The notes under the pieces were generated by a model that was given only the letters and a program-made list of their open reading frames with translations, was not told the DNA's origin and did not search any database. A program made the position numbers and the translations under genes. Positions 1 to 6,601 of a stretch of 11,320 nt of DNA are shown here, piece by piece; position 1 is the first letter of the stretch; each line of letters starts with the position of its first letter. Location: the NCBI GenBank assembly GCA_964393115.1, contig CAYMST010000159.1, positions 1 through 11,320 on the forward strand, written 5' to 3'. The stretch is from CAYMST01 sp964393115. Its GTDB lineage: Bacteria > Bacteroidota > Bacteroidia > Cytophagales > Cyclobacteriaceae.

Positions 1-434
1 CTAGGTGTTGTATCTTTTGGTAACACCCAATCCAAGAATCCCTTTGACCAAGCATAAAAAAGACCTAATGCCAATACCAAAACAAAGATAAACATCTCGG
101 CAAGCGCAAACCATCCCCAGTCCCCTTGAGTTTCAGCTATCAATTCCTTCTCCGAAAAGACAATTGACCACGGAAATAAAAACAAAAGCTCCACTTCAAA
201 AAGCAAGAAGATCAACGCAATGACATAAAATCGAACATTGAATTTACCCCATGCGTTGTTCACAGGGTCTTCACCACTCTCATATGTAGTAAGCTTTTCT
301 TCATTGGGTCGTACAGGTCTTAGTAATTTACCCATTAAAAGAGTGACCCCGATAAACGCTAATCCACCAACAATGAAAAGTAAAACAATAGCATACCCAC
401 TTACCGACTGCTGATATTCCTGAATTATCTCCAA
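1..434 (-). CDS. nuoA: NADH-quinone oxidoreductase subunit A (partial, 3' end outside window)
   Basis: NuoA is a small membrane subunit of respiratory complex I, which passes electrons from NADH to quinone and pumps protons across the inner membrane. About 144 codons are visible and the frame stays open at the left edge, so the C-terminus is missing. Three hydrophobic segments lie at about residues 14-35, 69-90 and 109-130. Between the first two is the family loop with YESGEDP (51-57) and NNAWGKFNVRFY, followed by FEVE (79-82), whose acidic residues within the second helix are typical of NuoA. No in-frame ATG exists: there is a stop at 447-449 and the only sensible start is TTG at 432-434, giving MEIIQEYQQS. 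The rest of a nuo operon would be expected to the left of the window. The gene begins 66 bases after the LON-domain gene on the same strand. Family assignment is confident; the TTG start is inferred. Confidence 0.93.
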   Translation of the reverse strand, partial: MEIIQEYQQSVSGYAIVLLFIVGGLAFIGVTLLMGKLLRPVRPNEEKLTTYESGEDPVNNAWGKFNVRFYVIALIFLLFEVELLFLFPWSIVFSEKELIAETQGDWGWFALAEMFIFVLVLALGLFYAWSKGFLDWVLPKDTTP

Positions 435-500
435 ATATTTACATCGTTATACTGTTGGTATTAGAAGGTGAGCTCAACACTCAACATCTTCAGCACCAGC

Positions 501-1133
501 TTACAAATTAAGAGGATCCAAATTTTTAAAGTGACCGTTTTCAAGGATTTTTTTTCTTGCTTCTTCGGTACGCCTCATGGTTGGTATCATGTTTCTCATA
601 TGTGTTACCAAATACTCATATTGTTTTTGTGCGTATTCGATTTGAAGAAGTTCGTATTCTTCATCAGAAGTCAATCCAATTTTATGGACGTAAGGAGCAA
701 AGTTATCTATGCGTTGCATGTTGATCTGTTGTACTTGTCCCATCAAATGGAACATCTCGACCAGCAACGTTTTGAACTCTAAAAGGGTCTCCGGTCGTAC
801 CGATTTAAAATATGACCTGAGTTCTAAATCACCAACGGCATATAAAGTGTCAGAAGTAAATTTCTTAAAATCAGCTACTCGAAACACGCTTAAACCACGA
901 GTAGATATATCCATTCTTCCGTCATCATACAGTTTATTCACAGACATAATCTCAACGATAGTACCATATTCCATGGTTTGATGGACGTATGAGGGGATGC
1001 CAAACTGTTTTTCTTCCGTGGCTAACGTATCCTTAGCCAACTGTCTATAACGCGGTTCGAAAACGTGCAGGTTGAGTATTTCGTCAGGAAATACGACTAA
1101 GTCTAACGGAAATAAAGGCACCTGCTTTTTCAT
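501..1133 (-). CDS. LON substrate-binding domain protein (stand-alone)
   Basis: This 210-residue protein consists of a single LON N-terminal-type domain, the module that binds unfolded substrates in the ATP-dependent protease Lon. The opening stretch at residues 7-30, with FPLDLVVFPDEILNLHVFEP followed by RYRQL, is the family hallmark, and the middle part (GTIVEIMSV, DISTRGLSVFRV) fits the beta-rich core. The C-terminal third is helical. There is no AAA+ ATPase and no serine-lysine protease domain, so it is not Lon itself, and the length is normal for solo LON proteins. What such proteins do in bacteria is largely unknown; a role in protein quality control would be a guess. The ATG at 1131-1133 lies in an A/T-rich setting without a clear Shine-Dalgarno sequence. 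It lies upstream of nuoA on the same strand with a 66-base gap, so co-transcription is possible, and it is separated from the lipoprotein gene by a terminator. Confidence 0.88.
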   Translation of the reverse strand: MKKQVPLFPLDLVVFPDEILNLHVFEPRYRQLAKDTLATEEKQFGIPSYVHQTMEYGTIVEIMSVNKLYDDGRMDISTRGLSVFRVADFKKFTSDTLYAVGDLELRSYFKSVRPETLLEFKTLLVEMFHLMGQVQQINMQRIDNFAPYVHKIGLTSDEEYELLQIEYAQKQYEYLVTHMRNMIPTMRRTEEARKKILENGHFKNLDPLNL

Positions 1134-1229
1134 GAATCGTTTAGAAATGATTTAGTTAATAACAAGTAAACCATTAACTCAGTTAAAAGTTCTAAGAGAT
1201 AGAAGTTCTTGGTGATAACCCTCTAAAAT

Positions 1230-1256
1230 AAAAAAGCCAACCCAATTGGGTTGGCT
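1230..1256 (-). terminator. Rho-independent terminator of the lipoprotein gene
   Basis: A perfect 22-base palindrome at 1235-1256 (arms AGCCAACCC and GGGTTGGCT around AATT) is followed, reading the minus strand, by a run of six T at 1235-1230 and further T-rich sequence to 1225. It starts 24 bases after the stop codon of the lipoprotein gene. The plus-strand side has no T-run, so it should act on minus-strand transcription only, separating the lipoprotein gene from the LON-domain gene. Confidence 0.9.
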
Positions 1257-1279
1257 CCAAAATATGCTTTATTAACTAA

Positions 1280-2317
1280 TTAGGGCTGTACCTTCATATC
1301 GAACTTGACAAAATCCCCTGAACCATTGCCTGGCTCAATTTCTTTGATCATAATAAGACCTTTTTTACCATAATTATCTACAAACTCGATTACATCACCT
1401 TCATTCATTTGTGTAACTCTTTGCTCTGTAGACGCTGTAATTGAGTTTAAATCACCACTAGTAGAAACCGCAGTGAAATCAGCAGCTGTTTTTGTTGACT
1501 CGGCGAAATAAACCTTGTTAAAGGTATCTTCACTGGTTGTATTAGCAACGGTAGCAATATTGATAACACTCGATGGATAGTTTTCTGTAGAAGCAAAGCT
1601 AGCCAATCCTGTTGCACCATAGAAGTAACCGAAGTCCCAAAATGCAACAAACTCTTCACCTTGGTTAATCTTGTAAATTGCACCATCAAGAGTTGAAATA
1701 AAAGAGTTCGAACTTCCGTCATTCAAAGGAGCATTAAGTTGTAAATCAGTGTAGCTCTTTACCATCGCCGTATTTTCCCCATTTCCAACTTTCAACGTCA
1801 GTGTACCAACACCAATCGCCAATCTCTTATCGCTATTTCTAAAGTCTCCTTTTCCACTAGTAGACCAGAATTTATATACTGCAGTACCACCAGAACCTAA
1901 TGCTGAAGGAACGGGAAGATTAAATTCGTATACAACACTATCACTTGTCTTATTCTCTACATCAATAGAGCCATCACCCTTGGTATCAATTCCTGAACCC
2001 AGTACGCTAACATCGAATTTTTCTTCGCCTGTACCAGCTATATTTTGTGTGATGTATACTCGTCTTATATTCTTTGCAGCGTCACTTCCATCCACAAATG
2101 TCACCCGCACTTTTGCAGTAGAATCGGCAGCAACCGTGGCCATTTCAGTAACATCCCCACTGTTCTCATCAAGTCTAATGTCAGCTGTAAGTAGTTCTAC
2201 AGGAGTAACTGGTGCAATCGGCGATGGAACATCCTCACCATCATCGCTACAACCTACTACAAAAGCCAATGTACCTAGTACTAAAAGGCTCCCAAGTTTT
2301 CTCATGTTGATTTTCAT
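1280..2317 (-). CDS. Predicted surface lipoprotein of unknown function
   Basis: This 345-residue protein starts with a lipoprotein signal peptide: lysine/arginine at the N-terminus, a hydrophobic core (LGSLLVLGTLAFV) and a lipobox VVGC with the lipidated cysteine at residue 23. The next residues are SDDGED; acidic residues right after the cysteine match the lipoprotein export signal known in Bacteroidota, so the mature protein is probably on the cell surface (inference). The rest is rich in S, T, G, N and D with alternating hydrophobic residues, suggesting two beta-sandwich regions at about 40-180 and 190-345. I recognise no catalytic motif and no known family. The ATG at 2315-2317 is preceded by A-rich sequence (AATTAAAAACT); Met5 is a possible alternative start. 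It appears to be a single-gene unit, with a promoter-like element about 45 bases upstream and a strong terminator just after the stop. Confidence 0.85.
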   Translation of the reverse strand: MKINMRKLGSLLVLGTLAFVVGCSDDGEDVPSPIAPVTPVELLTADIRLDENSGDVTEMATVAADSTAKVRVTFVDGSDAAKNIRRVYITQNIAGTGEEKFDVSVLGSGIDTKGDGSIDVENKTSDSVVYEFNLPVPSALGSGGTAVYKFWSTSGKGDFRNSDKRLAIGVGTLTLKVGNGENTAMVKSYTDLQLNAPLNDGSSNSFISTLDGAIYKINQGEEFVAFWDFGYFYGATGLASFASTENYPSSVINIATVANTTSEDTFNKVYFAESTKTAADFTAVSTSGDLNSITASTEQRVTQMNEGDVIEFVDNYGKKGLIMIKEIEPGNGSGDFVKFDMKVQP

Positions 2318-2362
2318 AGTTTTTAATTAATTAGAATATTAAGTTTCTGAACCTATTCGGTA

Positions 2363-2370
2363 CAAACTTA
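2363..2370 (-). promoter_or_regulatory. Putative -7 promoter element for the lipoprotein gene
   Basis: On the minus strand this reads TAAGTTTG, matching the TAnnTTTG -7 element of the Bacteroidota housekeeping sigma factor. Transcription would begin near 2356, leaving a leader of roughly 40 bases before the ATG at 2317. No convincing -33 TTTG sits at the usual spacing (the nearest is about 13 bases upstream), so support is the -7 match and its position only. Confidence 0.45.
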
Positions 2371-2449
2371 TGTCATTATTCTACAAATCATTCTCCTTTG
2401 ATTCATAAAATCTGACGTATACAGCGAAGAAATATGAAATAGTAACATT

Positions 2450-2540
2450 TGACAGGTTCTTTTTAGTAATTCATCTATCTTCATGCTTACCAAGACGACA
2501 GGTTTCTTCAAATATTGTCGTATCAACAAAAAACCTGTCA
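2450..2540. repeat. Three GACAGGTT-type repeats, two direct and one inverted
   Basis: The copies start at 2450 (TGACAGGTTCTTTT) and 2497 (GACAGGTTTCTT) on the plus strand, and the third ends at 2540 in inverted orientation (AAAAAACCTGTCA). In a minus-strand RNA the first-transcribed arm (GACAGGUUUUUU) could pair over 12 positions with either of the other two, each with a single G-U wobble, so the two hairpins exclude each other. In a plus-strand RNA each pairing has one C-A mismatch instead. The loop of the inner hairpin is about 19 bases. No T-run follows, so it is not a simple terminator. The function is unknown: operator sites, an RNA switch or a decayed repeat are all possible. Confidence 0.55.
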
Positions 2541-2661
2541 CCTTCAAGGCTGAATATGGCTCAATTCTGAACATTAAATCCTCAAGAATGCGTATTTGCC
2601 GAAACTATTTATAGATAAGACTGATTTTATCGTTATTTTTCGGATCATAAAAAAAACAACA

Positions 2662-3393
2662 ATGGGCAGAGTCTCTCCAGAGTTCTTAGGATTATGGAAT
2701 ACATATGGTCAATATCTTTCTTATGCTTTATTTGCATTTGGTATTGCTATTTTGTTGGTACACATTTTAAGGCTGATGCTTACACGAGACTTCAAAAGCA
2801 AATATGACTATATCAATCTCAACGAAATCAACCTTCTTTGGTATAGCTCCATGCTATTAATTGTTGGTGGAACAATCTACTCAAACACATTAGTTGATAG
2901 TACAGGGTTGATTTGGTTCTTGTTGAGAATTGGAATCAGTGTCATGTTAGGCATCATTGCCACCATTGTTATCCAAAACGTCCTCAAATTTTACTACCCT
3001 TTCTTCATTGAAAAAAGACTTAAGTTTCTCCGATACACTCCTCGCGTGTCACCTGATGGTAAAAAAATGAAGCTATTGAGCGAGGAAGAAGAAGATGTCT
3101 ACCTCGACGAAGGCATGCAAGCGGAAGAGGACGCTTTTTCGGTAGACTACGATGTTTGGATTGATGAATCTTCTGGGTACACAAAAATCGAAAAATACAA
3201 TGGACGTTTGCATGCCCTTAAATGTCCCGAGTGCAGCTACCAGACTTTAAAAGTTAATCGAGAAGAGGTCATGCAGGTACCGACAGCCACTGAAGAAGGA
3301 GAATTGATCAAATATTATGCTTGCACGTACTGTGAGTATAAGGAACGGAAGTCTTTCCGCATTGCAAAGACGAAAAAGAGTGAGCATGCCTAG
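2662..3393 (+). CDS. Three-helix membrane protein with C-terminal zinc ribbon, function unknown
   Basis: With the ATG at 2662 the protein has 243 residues. Hydrophobic segments at about 18-40, 55-75 and 82-110 should span the inner membrane. A soluble tail follows, with an acidic patch around 140-160 (EEEEDVYLDE) and two CxxC pairs: C188-C191 in CPEC and C221-C224 in CTYC. The roughly 30-residue spacing fits a zinc ribbon. The tail (YTPRVSPDGKKMKLL, VDYDVWID, then the ribbon) reminds me of C-terminal regions seen on some TPM/YgcG-type membrane proteins of Bacteroidota, but no TPM domain is present and this is recollection, not a search result. A longer reading would start at TTG 2596 and add 22 residues; I prefer the ATG, which follows an A-rich leader (AAAAAACAACA). 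The nbaC start lies 79 bases downstream on the same strand, so co-transcription is possible but unproven. Confidence 0.75.
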   Translation: MGRVSPEFLGLWNTYGQYLSYALFAFGIAILLVHILRLMLTRDFKSKYDYINLNEINLLWYSSMLLIVGGTIYSNTLVDSTGLIWFLLRIGISVMLGIIATIVIQNVLKFYYPFFIEKRLKFLRYTPRVSPDGKKMKLLSEEEEDVYLDEGMQAEEDAFSVDYDVWIDESSGYTKIEKYNGRLHALKCPECSYQTLKVNREEVMQVPTATEEGELIKYYACTYCEYKERKSFRIAKTKKSEHA

Positions 3394-3472
3394 GGCAGTA
3401 AGACCGATCCTATTTAATTTTACCCCATTATAGATAGGTAAGCTCTATCACATATTCGCTATCCCAGATGTT

Positions 3473-4003
3473 ATGACAAAAATTCGCAGACCGTTTAACC
3501 TAAAAAAATGGATTGACGACAACAGAGCTCTGTTGAAGCCTCCCGTGGGAAATAAAAATCTTTATGCAGATGCTGGTGATTATATTGTCATGATCGTGGG
3601 TGGACCAAATGCTCGTAAAGACTACCATTATAACGAAACAGAGGAGCTTTTTTATCAACTGGAGGGTGACATCATTGTCAAAACACAAGAAGATGGCAAG
3701 GCCATTGACATATCCATTAAAGAAGGAGAAATGTTCTTGCTTCCTGCCAAAGTACCCCACTCGCCTATCCGACCAGAAGGTTCGGTAGGACTTGTGATCG
3801 AATATAAACGCAAGGACGCGCACACTGATGGGCTTATCTGGTTTTGCGACAATTGCAACAACAAGTTGCATGAAGACTATTTCCCGCTAAAAAATATTGA
3901 AAAGGACTTTATACCGCGTTTTAAATCTTTCTATCAATCCAAGTCATTGCGAACTTGTTCAAACTGTGGACATGTAATGGAAGCTGATGAACGTTTTGTC
4001 TAG
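3473..4003 (+). CDS. nbaC: 3-hydroxyanthranilate 3,4-dioxygenase
   Basis: This cytoplasmic Fe(II) enzyme opens the ring of 3-hydroxyanthranilate with O2 to give 2-amino-3-carboxymuconate semialdehyde, which cyclises spontaneously to quinolinate. The 176 residues fit the bacterial family length. The cupin core holds the expected iron ligands H52 and E58 (in DYHYNETEE) and H96 (in KVPHSPIRPEG), with the substrate-contact residues R48, R100 and E110. A second metal site, found in the bacterial and fungal forms, is present as C125-C128 (CDNC) and C162-C165 (CSNC), a rubredoxin-like four-cysteine site whose role in catalysis is not established. The ATG at 3473 gives the standard N-terminus (RRPFNLKKWIDDN). 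It is the first gene of the kynurenine cluster, and its last 17 bases overlap the start of kynU. No TAnnTTTG element was seen in the 79-base gap upstream. Confidence 0.96.
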   Translation: MTKIRRPFNLKKWIDDNRALLKPPVGNKNLYADAGDYIVMIVGGPNARKDYHYNETEELFYQLEGDIIVKTQEDGKAIDISIKEGEMFLLPAKVPHSPIRPEGSVGLVIEYKRKDAHTDGLIWFCDNCNNKLHEDYFPLKNIEKDFIPRFKSFYQSKSLRTCSNCGHVMEADERFV

Positions 4004-5264
4004 AGCATACGCCAAAAAAAAGGACGAAGAAGATCTCCTCGCACCATTTCGCGACCAATTTCTAATCCCAAATCATAACGGCCGACAGGCTATTTACTTT
4101 TGTGGCAATTCGCTTGGGTTACAACCCAATTCGTTTAAGGAATATATTCTTGAGGAGCAAAAGGTCTGGGCCAATCATGGGGTAAATGCCCATTTTGAAA
4201 GTAAGCGTCCTTGGATGAACTTTCATGAGTTTATCATCAATGGGCTAACACATGTTACCGGCGCGTTAGCTTCCGAGTTGGCGATTATGAATGCACTGAC
4301 GGTTAACTTGCACCTTTTGTTCACTAGCTTTTATAGACCAAAAGGGAATAGAACTAAGATTTTGATGGAGAAGAATGCTTTTTCATCAGACATCTTTATG
4401 ATTTCTACTCATCTCGAGGCTAGAGGTTTTAATCCGAATGAGGTGATCGTTTACCTCGAACCGGATGAAGAAACGCAAATTATCAGCACAGAACAAATCT
4501 CGGATTCTATTAAAGAGCTGGGAGAATCGCTTTCCATAGTATTCCTCGGTGGCACGAATTTCTATTCTGGACAACACTTCGATATACCTTCAATAACCCG
4601 TCAAGCCCATGATGTTGGTGCCTTAGCCGGTTTTGACTTGGCACATACGATTGGGAACATACCTCTACAACTGCATGACTGGGAAGTAGACTTTGCCAGC
4701 TGGTGTTCGTATAAATATCTCAATAGTGGTCCTGGTGCCGTTTCGTCAGTATTTATTCATGAGCAGCACGCCAAAAACACTCAAACACCAAGGTATGGTG
4801 GTTGGTGGGGCCAACCGGATGAGATAAAGTTTGGCGTGAACACGACATTTGCTCCATTGCCTACCGCCGGTGGGTGGCAAGCCAGTAATGAACCTATTTT
4901 TAATATGATAGGTTTAATGGCTTCTTTAGAGATATTTGAAAGTGCCAATATCAACGCGCTTCGTAGGAAGAGTATTCAACTTACTTCTTATCTAGAGGAG
5001 TTACTATTAGAAATTGACCCTCATATGAAGTGCTTTAAAATCATCACCCCTAATGATCAAGATGCTCGAGGCTGTCAACTGTCGCTATGGTTTAAAAAAG
5101 ATGGCGATTTGGTTTTCGAAGCGCTGAATAAAACGCATGTTGTCGCTGACTTTAGGAGACCATCGGTTATTAGAATATCACCAACACCGCTTTATAATAG
5201 TTTTGAAGACATCTTCAATTTCTTCAAAATATTTAATGCCATCATAAAAAAGCTCTTTTCATGA
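3987..5264 (+). CDS. kynU: Kynureninase
   Basis: A PLP-dependent enzyme of fold type I that cleaves kynurenine or 3-hydroxykynurenine to anthranilate or 3-hydroxyanthranilate plus alanine. At 425 residues it is the usual length. Visible family features are the N-terminal YFCGNSLGLQP (37-47), a phosphate-binding region near MNALTVNLH (101-109), FDLAH with D217 and H220 next to the cofactor ring, and SWCSYKYLNSGPG with the Schiff-base lysine K243. YGGWWG and GWQASNEPI further on are also typical. The ATG at 3987 lies inside the end of nbaC (17-base overlap, different frame) and is the only reasonable start, because the next in-frame ATG is far downstream. The stop overlaps the start of kmo by four bases (ATGA). 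With kmo beside it, 3-hydroxykynurenine is the likely main substrate, which is an inference from context. Confidence 0.96.
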   Translation: MNVLSRAYAKKKDEEDLLAPFRDQFLIPNHNGRQAIYFCGNSLGLQPNSFKEYILEEQKVWANHGVNAHFESKRPWMNFHEFIINGLTHVTGALASELAIMNALTVNLHLLFTSFYRPKGNRTKILMEKNAFSSDIFMISTHLEARGFNPNEVIVYLEPDEETQIISTEQISDSIKELGESLSIVFLGGTNFYSGQHFDIPSITRQAHDVGALAGFDLAHTIGNIPLQLHDWEVDFASWCSYKYLNSGPGAVSSVFIHEQHAKNTQTPRYGGWWGQPDEIKFGVNTTFAPLPTAGGWQASNEPIFNMIGLMASLEIFESANINALRRKSIQLTSYLEELLLEIDPHMKCFKIITPNDQDARGCQLSLWFKKDGDLVFEALNKTHVVADFRRPSVIRISPTPLYNSFEDIFNFFKIFNAIIKKLFS

Positions 5265-6601
5265 TGGCGCAAAAAATAGCCATAATTGGTGCGGGTCCTG
5301 TAGGGGCTTTGTGCGGTTGTTTGCTAGCTCAAAGAGGCATTGAAGTTACCATCTTCGACAAAAGACCCGATCCGGCAACCAATAACCACTACTCCGGCAG
5401 GTCTATCAATCTAGCGCTAAGCTACCGTGGATTACAAGCGCTAAAGCTCGTTGAACTGGATCAAAAAGCTTTAGACCTAAGTACACCAATGGCTGGGAGG
5501 ATGATACATCATTTAGACTCTTCACTGGACCTACAACCGTACAGCTCAAAAGGTTTATGCATTAATAGTATCCCACGAAAAGAAATAAACCGCATCATCG
5601 TAGAGCGAGCTCAAGCTCTTGGTGTTCGTTTTTTTTTCGAACATAAATTTCTGGAATTCAATAACTCAACCATCACTTTTGAAGTTGAGGAAGCAGAAAA
5701 ACGATACACTTACGACATCCTTATTGGTGCCGATGGTCTGTTCTCAGGAGTGAGGAAGTTCTTAGAAAAGAAAGGACTAGTATCCGCTAATACCACCTCC
5801 ATATCACACGGTTATAAGGAAATGGAACTGGACATGTCCAAAGCTACCCCGCTTAACTGGAACGCGCTGCACATTTGGCCGCGCAAAGATTTCATGTTCA
5901 TCGCACTTCCAAATCAAAACAATACTTTTACAGGAACACTTTTTCTAAGGATGGAGGGTGTAAATTCTTTTGAAGAATTAAATGGACCAACGGTCATAAA
6001 CCAATTCTTTGAGATTAATTTCCCTGACTTAATTCCTTATGTTACTCCTGTAGAAAAAACATTCTCAGCGTCACCAACTTCAAGCTTACAGTATATAGAT
6101 TGCCTTCCCTGGCACGCCGACAACACGTTGTTGATTGGTGACTCATCACATGGTATTGTCCCTTTTTATGGACAAGGAATGAATGCGGGTTTAGAAGATT
6201 GTCTTGTTTTAATTCAGCGACTTGAAGAGCATAACTTTAATTGGAAGGACGCCTTTCGAGAGTTTTCATTGATGCGCAAAAAAGACGCAGATGCCATCTC
6301 ACAGTTGGCATTAAACAATTTTATTGAAATGCGAGATGGGGTTATAGACCAGGAATATTTAAAGCTTAAGCAGCTCGAAAAAGAAATCCAAGCTACATCA
6401 CCGGATTGGACCCCTCTTTACGATTTAGTCTCCTTCTCGGACATTCCGTATAGCGATGCTTTAAAAATCGGAGCTATGCAGAAAGAGTATTTAAAAGAAA
6501 ACCTGCATGTACCGGTCGAAAAGTTAGACCTAGACTACCATTTTCAAGCCTTAAAGCGTCAAGGGCTTTATCCGTTAAAAGGTAAGCTCCAATCGCTTTG
6601 A
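5261..6601 (+). CDS. kmo: Kynurenine 3-monooxygenase
   Basis: An FAD-dependent aromatic hydroxylase that uses NADPH and O2 to convert kynurenine to 3-hydroxykynurenine. The 446 residues start with the FAD dinucleotide-binding motif GAGPVG (10-15) in a Rossmann fold. R80 (in AGRMIHHLD) and Y94 (in QPYSSKG) fall where known enzymes bind the substrate. The second FAD motif, GDSSHGIVPFYGQGMNAGLEDC, occupies about 293-314 with G293-D294 leading. No C-terminal membrane anchor like that of the animal enzyme is evident. Translation may begin at either of two adjacent ATGs (5261 or 5264); the first overlaps the kynU stop as ATGA, suggesting translational coupling. It is the last gene of the cluster, and its final 27 bases overlap the convergent TerB-like gene. 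It would supply the 3-hydroxykynurenine used by the upstream kynureninase. Confidence 0.95.
   Translation: MMAQKIAIIGAGPVGALCGCLLAQRGIEVTIFDKRPDPATNNHYSGRSINLALSYRGLQALKLVELDQKALDLSTPMAGRMIHHLDSSLDLQPYSSKGLCINSIPRKEINRIIVERAQALGVRFFFEHKFLEFNNSTITFEVEEAEKRYTYDILIGADGLFSGVRKFLEKKGLVSANTTSISHGYKEMELDMSKATPLNWNALHIWPRKDFMFIALPNQNNTFTGTLFLRMEGVNSFEELNGPTVINQFFEINFPDLIPYVTPVEKTFSASPTSSLQYIDCLPWHADNTLLIGDSSHGIVPFYGQGMNAGLEDCLVLIQRLEEHNFNWKDAFREFSLMRKKDADAISQLALNNFIEMRDGVIDQEYLKLKQLEKEIQATSPDWTPLYDLVSFSDIPYSDALKIGAMQKEYLKENLHVPVEKLDLDYHFQALKRQGLYPLKGKLQSL

Larger units (their letters stand above)
2318..2661. other. Intergenic region between divergent genes, with repeated GACAGGTT motifs
   Basis: This 344-base gap separates the lipoprotein gene (minus) from the zinc-ribbon membrane protein (plus). 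It contains a -7-like element near 2363-2370 and three related motifs: TGACAGGTTCTTTT at 2450-2463, GACAGGTTTCTT at 2497-2508, and an inverted copy, AAAAAACCTGTCA, at 2528-2540. A 68-codon minus-strand open frame crosses it (2368-2574), but it has no recognisable features, covers the repeats and contains the promoter-like site, so I do not call it a gene. No TAnnTTTG element was seen on the plus strand for the downstream gene. Confidence 0.5.

Noticed and set aside
468..981. Two plus-strand open frames (104 and 90 codons) antisense to the LON-domain gene
   Set aside because: They are shadows of a gene with clear family motifs and have no features of their own.
2368..2574. 68-codon minus-strand open frame in the intergenic gap
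   Set aside because: It has no recognisable domain, covers the repeat motifs and ends over the promoter-like element, so it is more likely a chance frame.
2596..2661. Upstream TTG start extending the zinc-ribbon membrane protein by 22 residues
   Set aside because: The ATG at 2662 has the A-rich leader usual here, and the extra residues add nothing recognisable.
3500..3871. 123-codon minus-strand open frame
   Set aside because: It is the antisense shadow of nbaC, whose metal ligands and motifs are intact.
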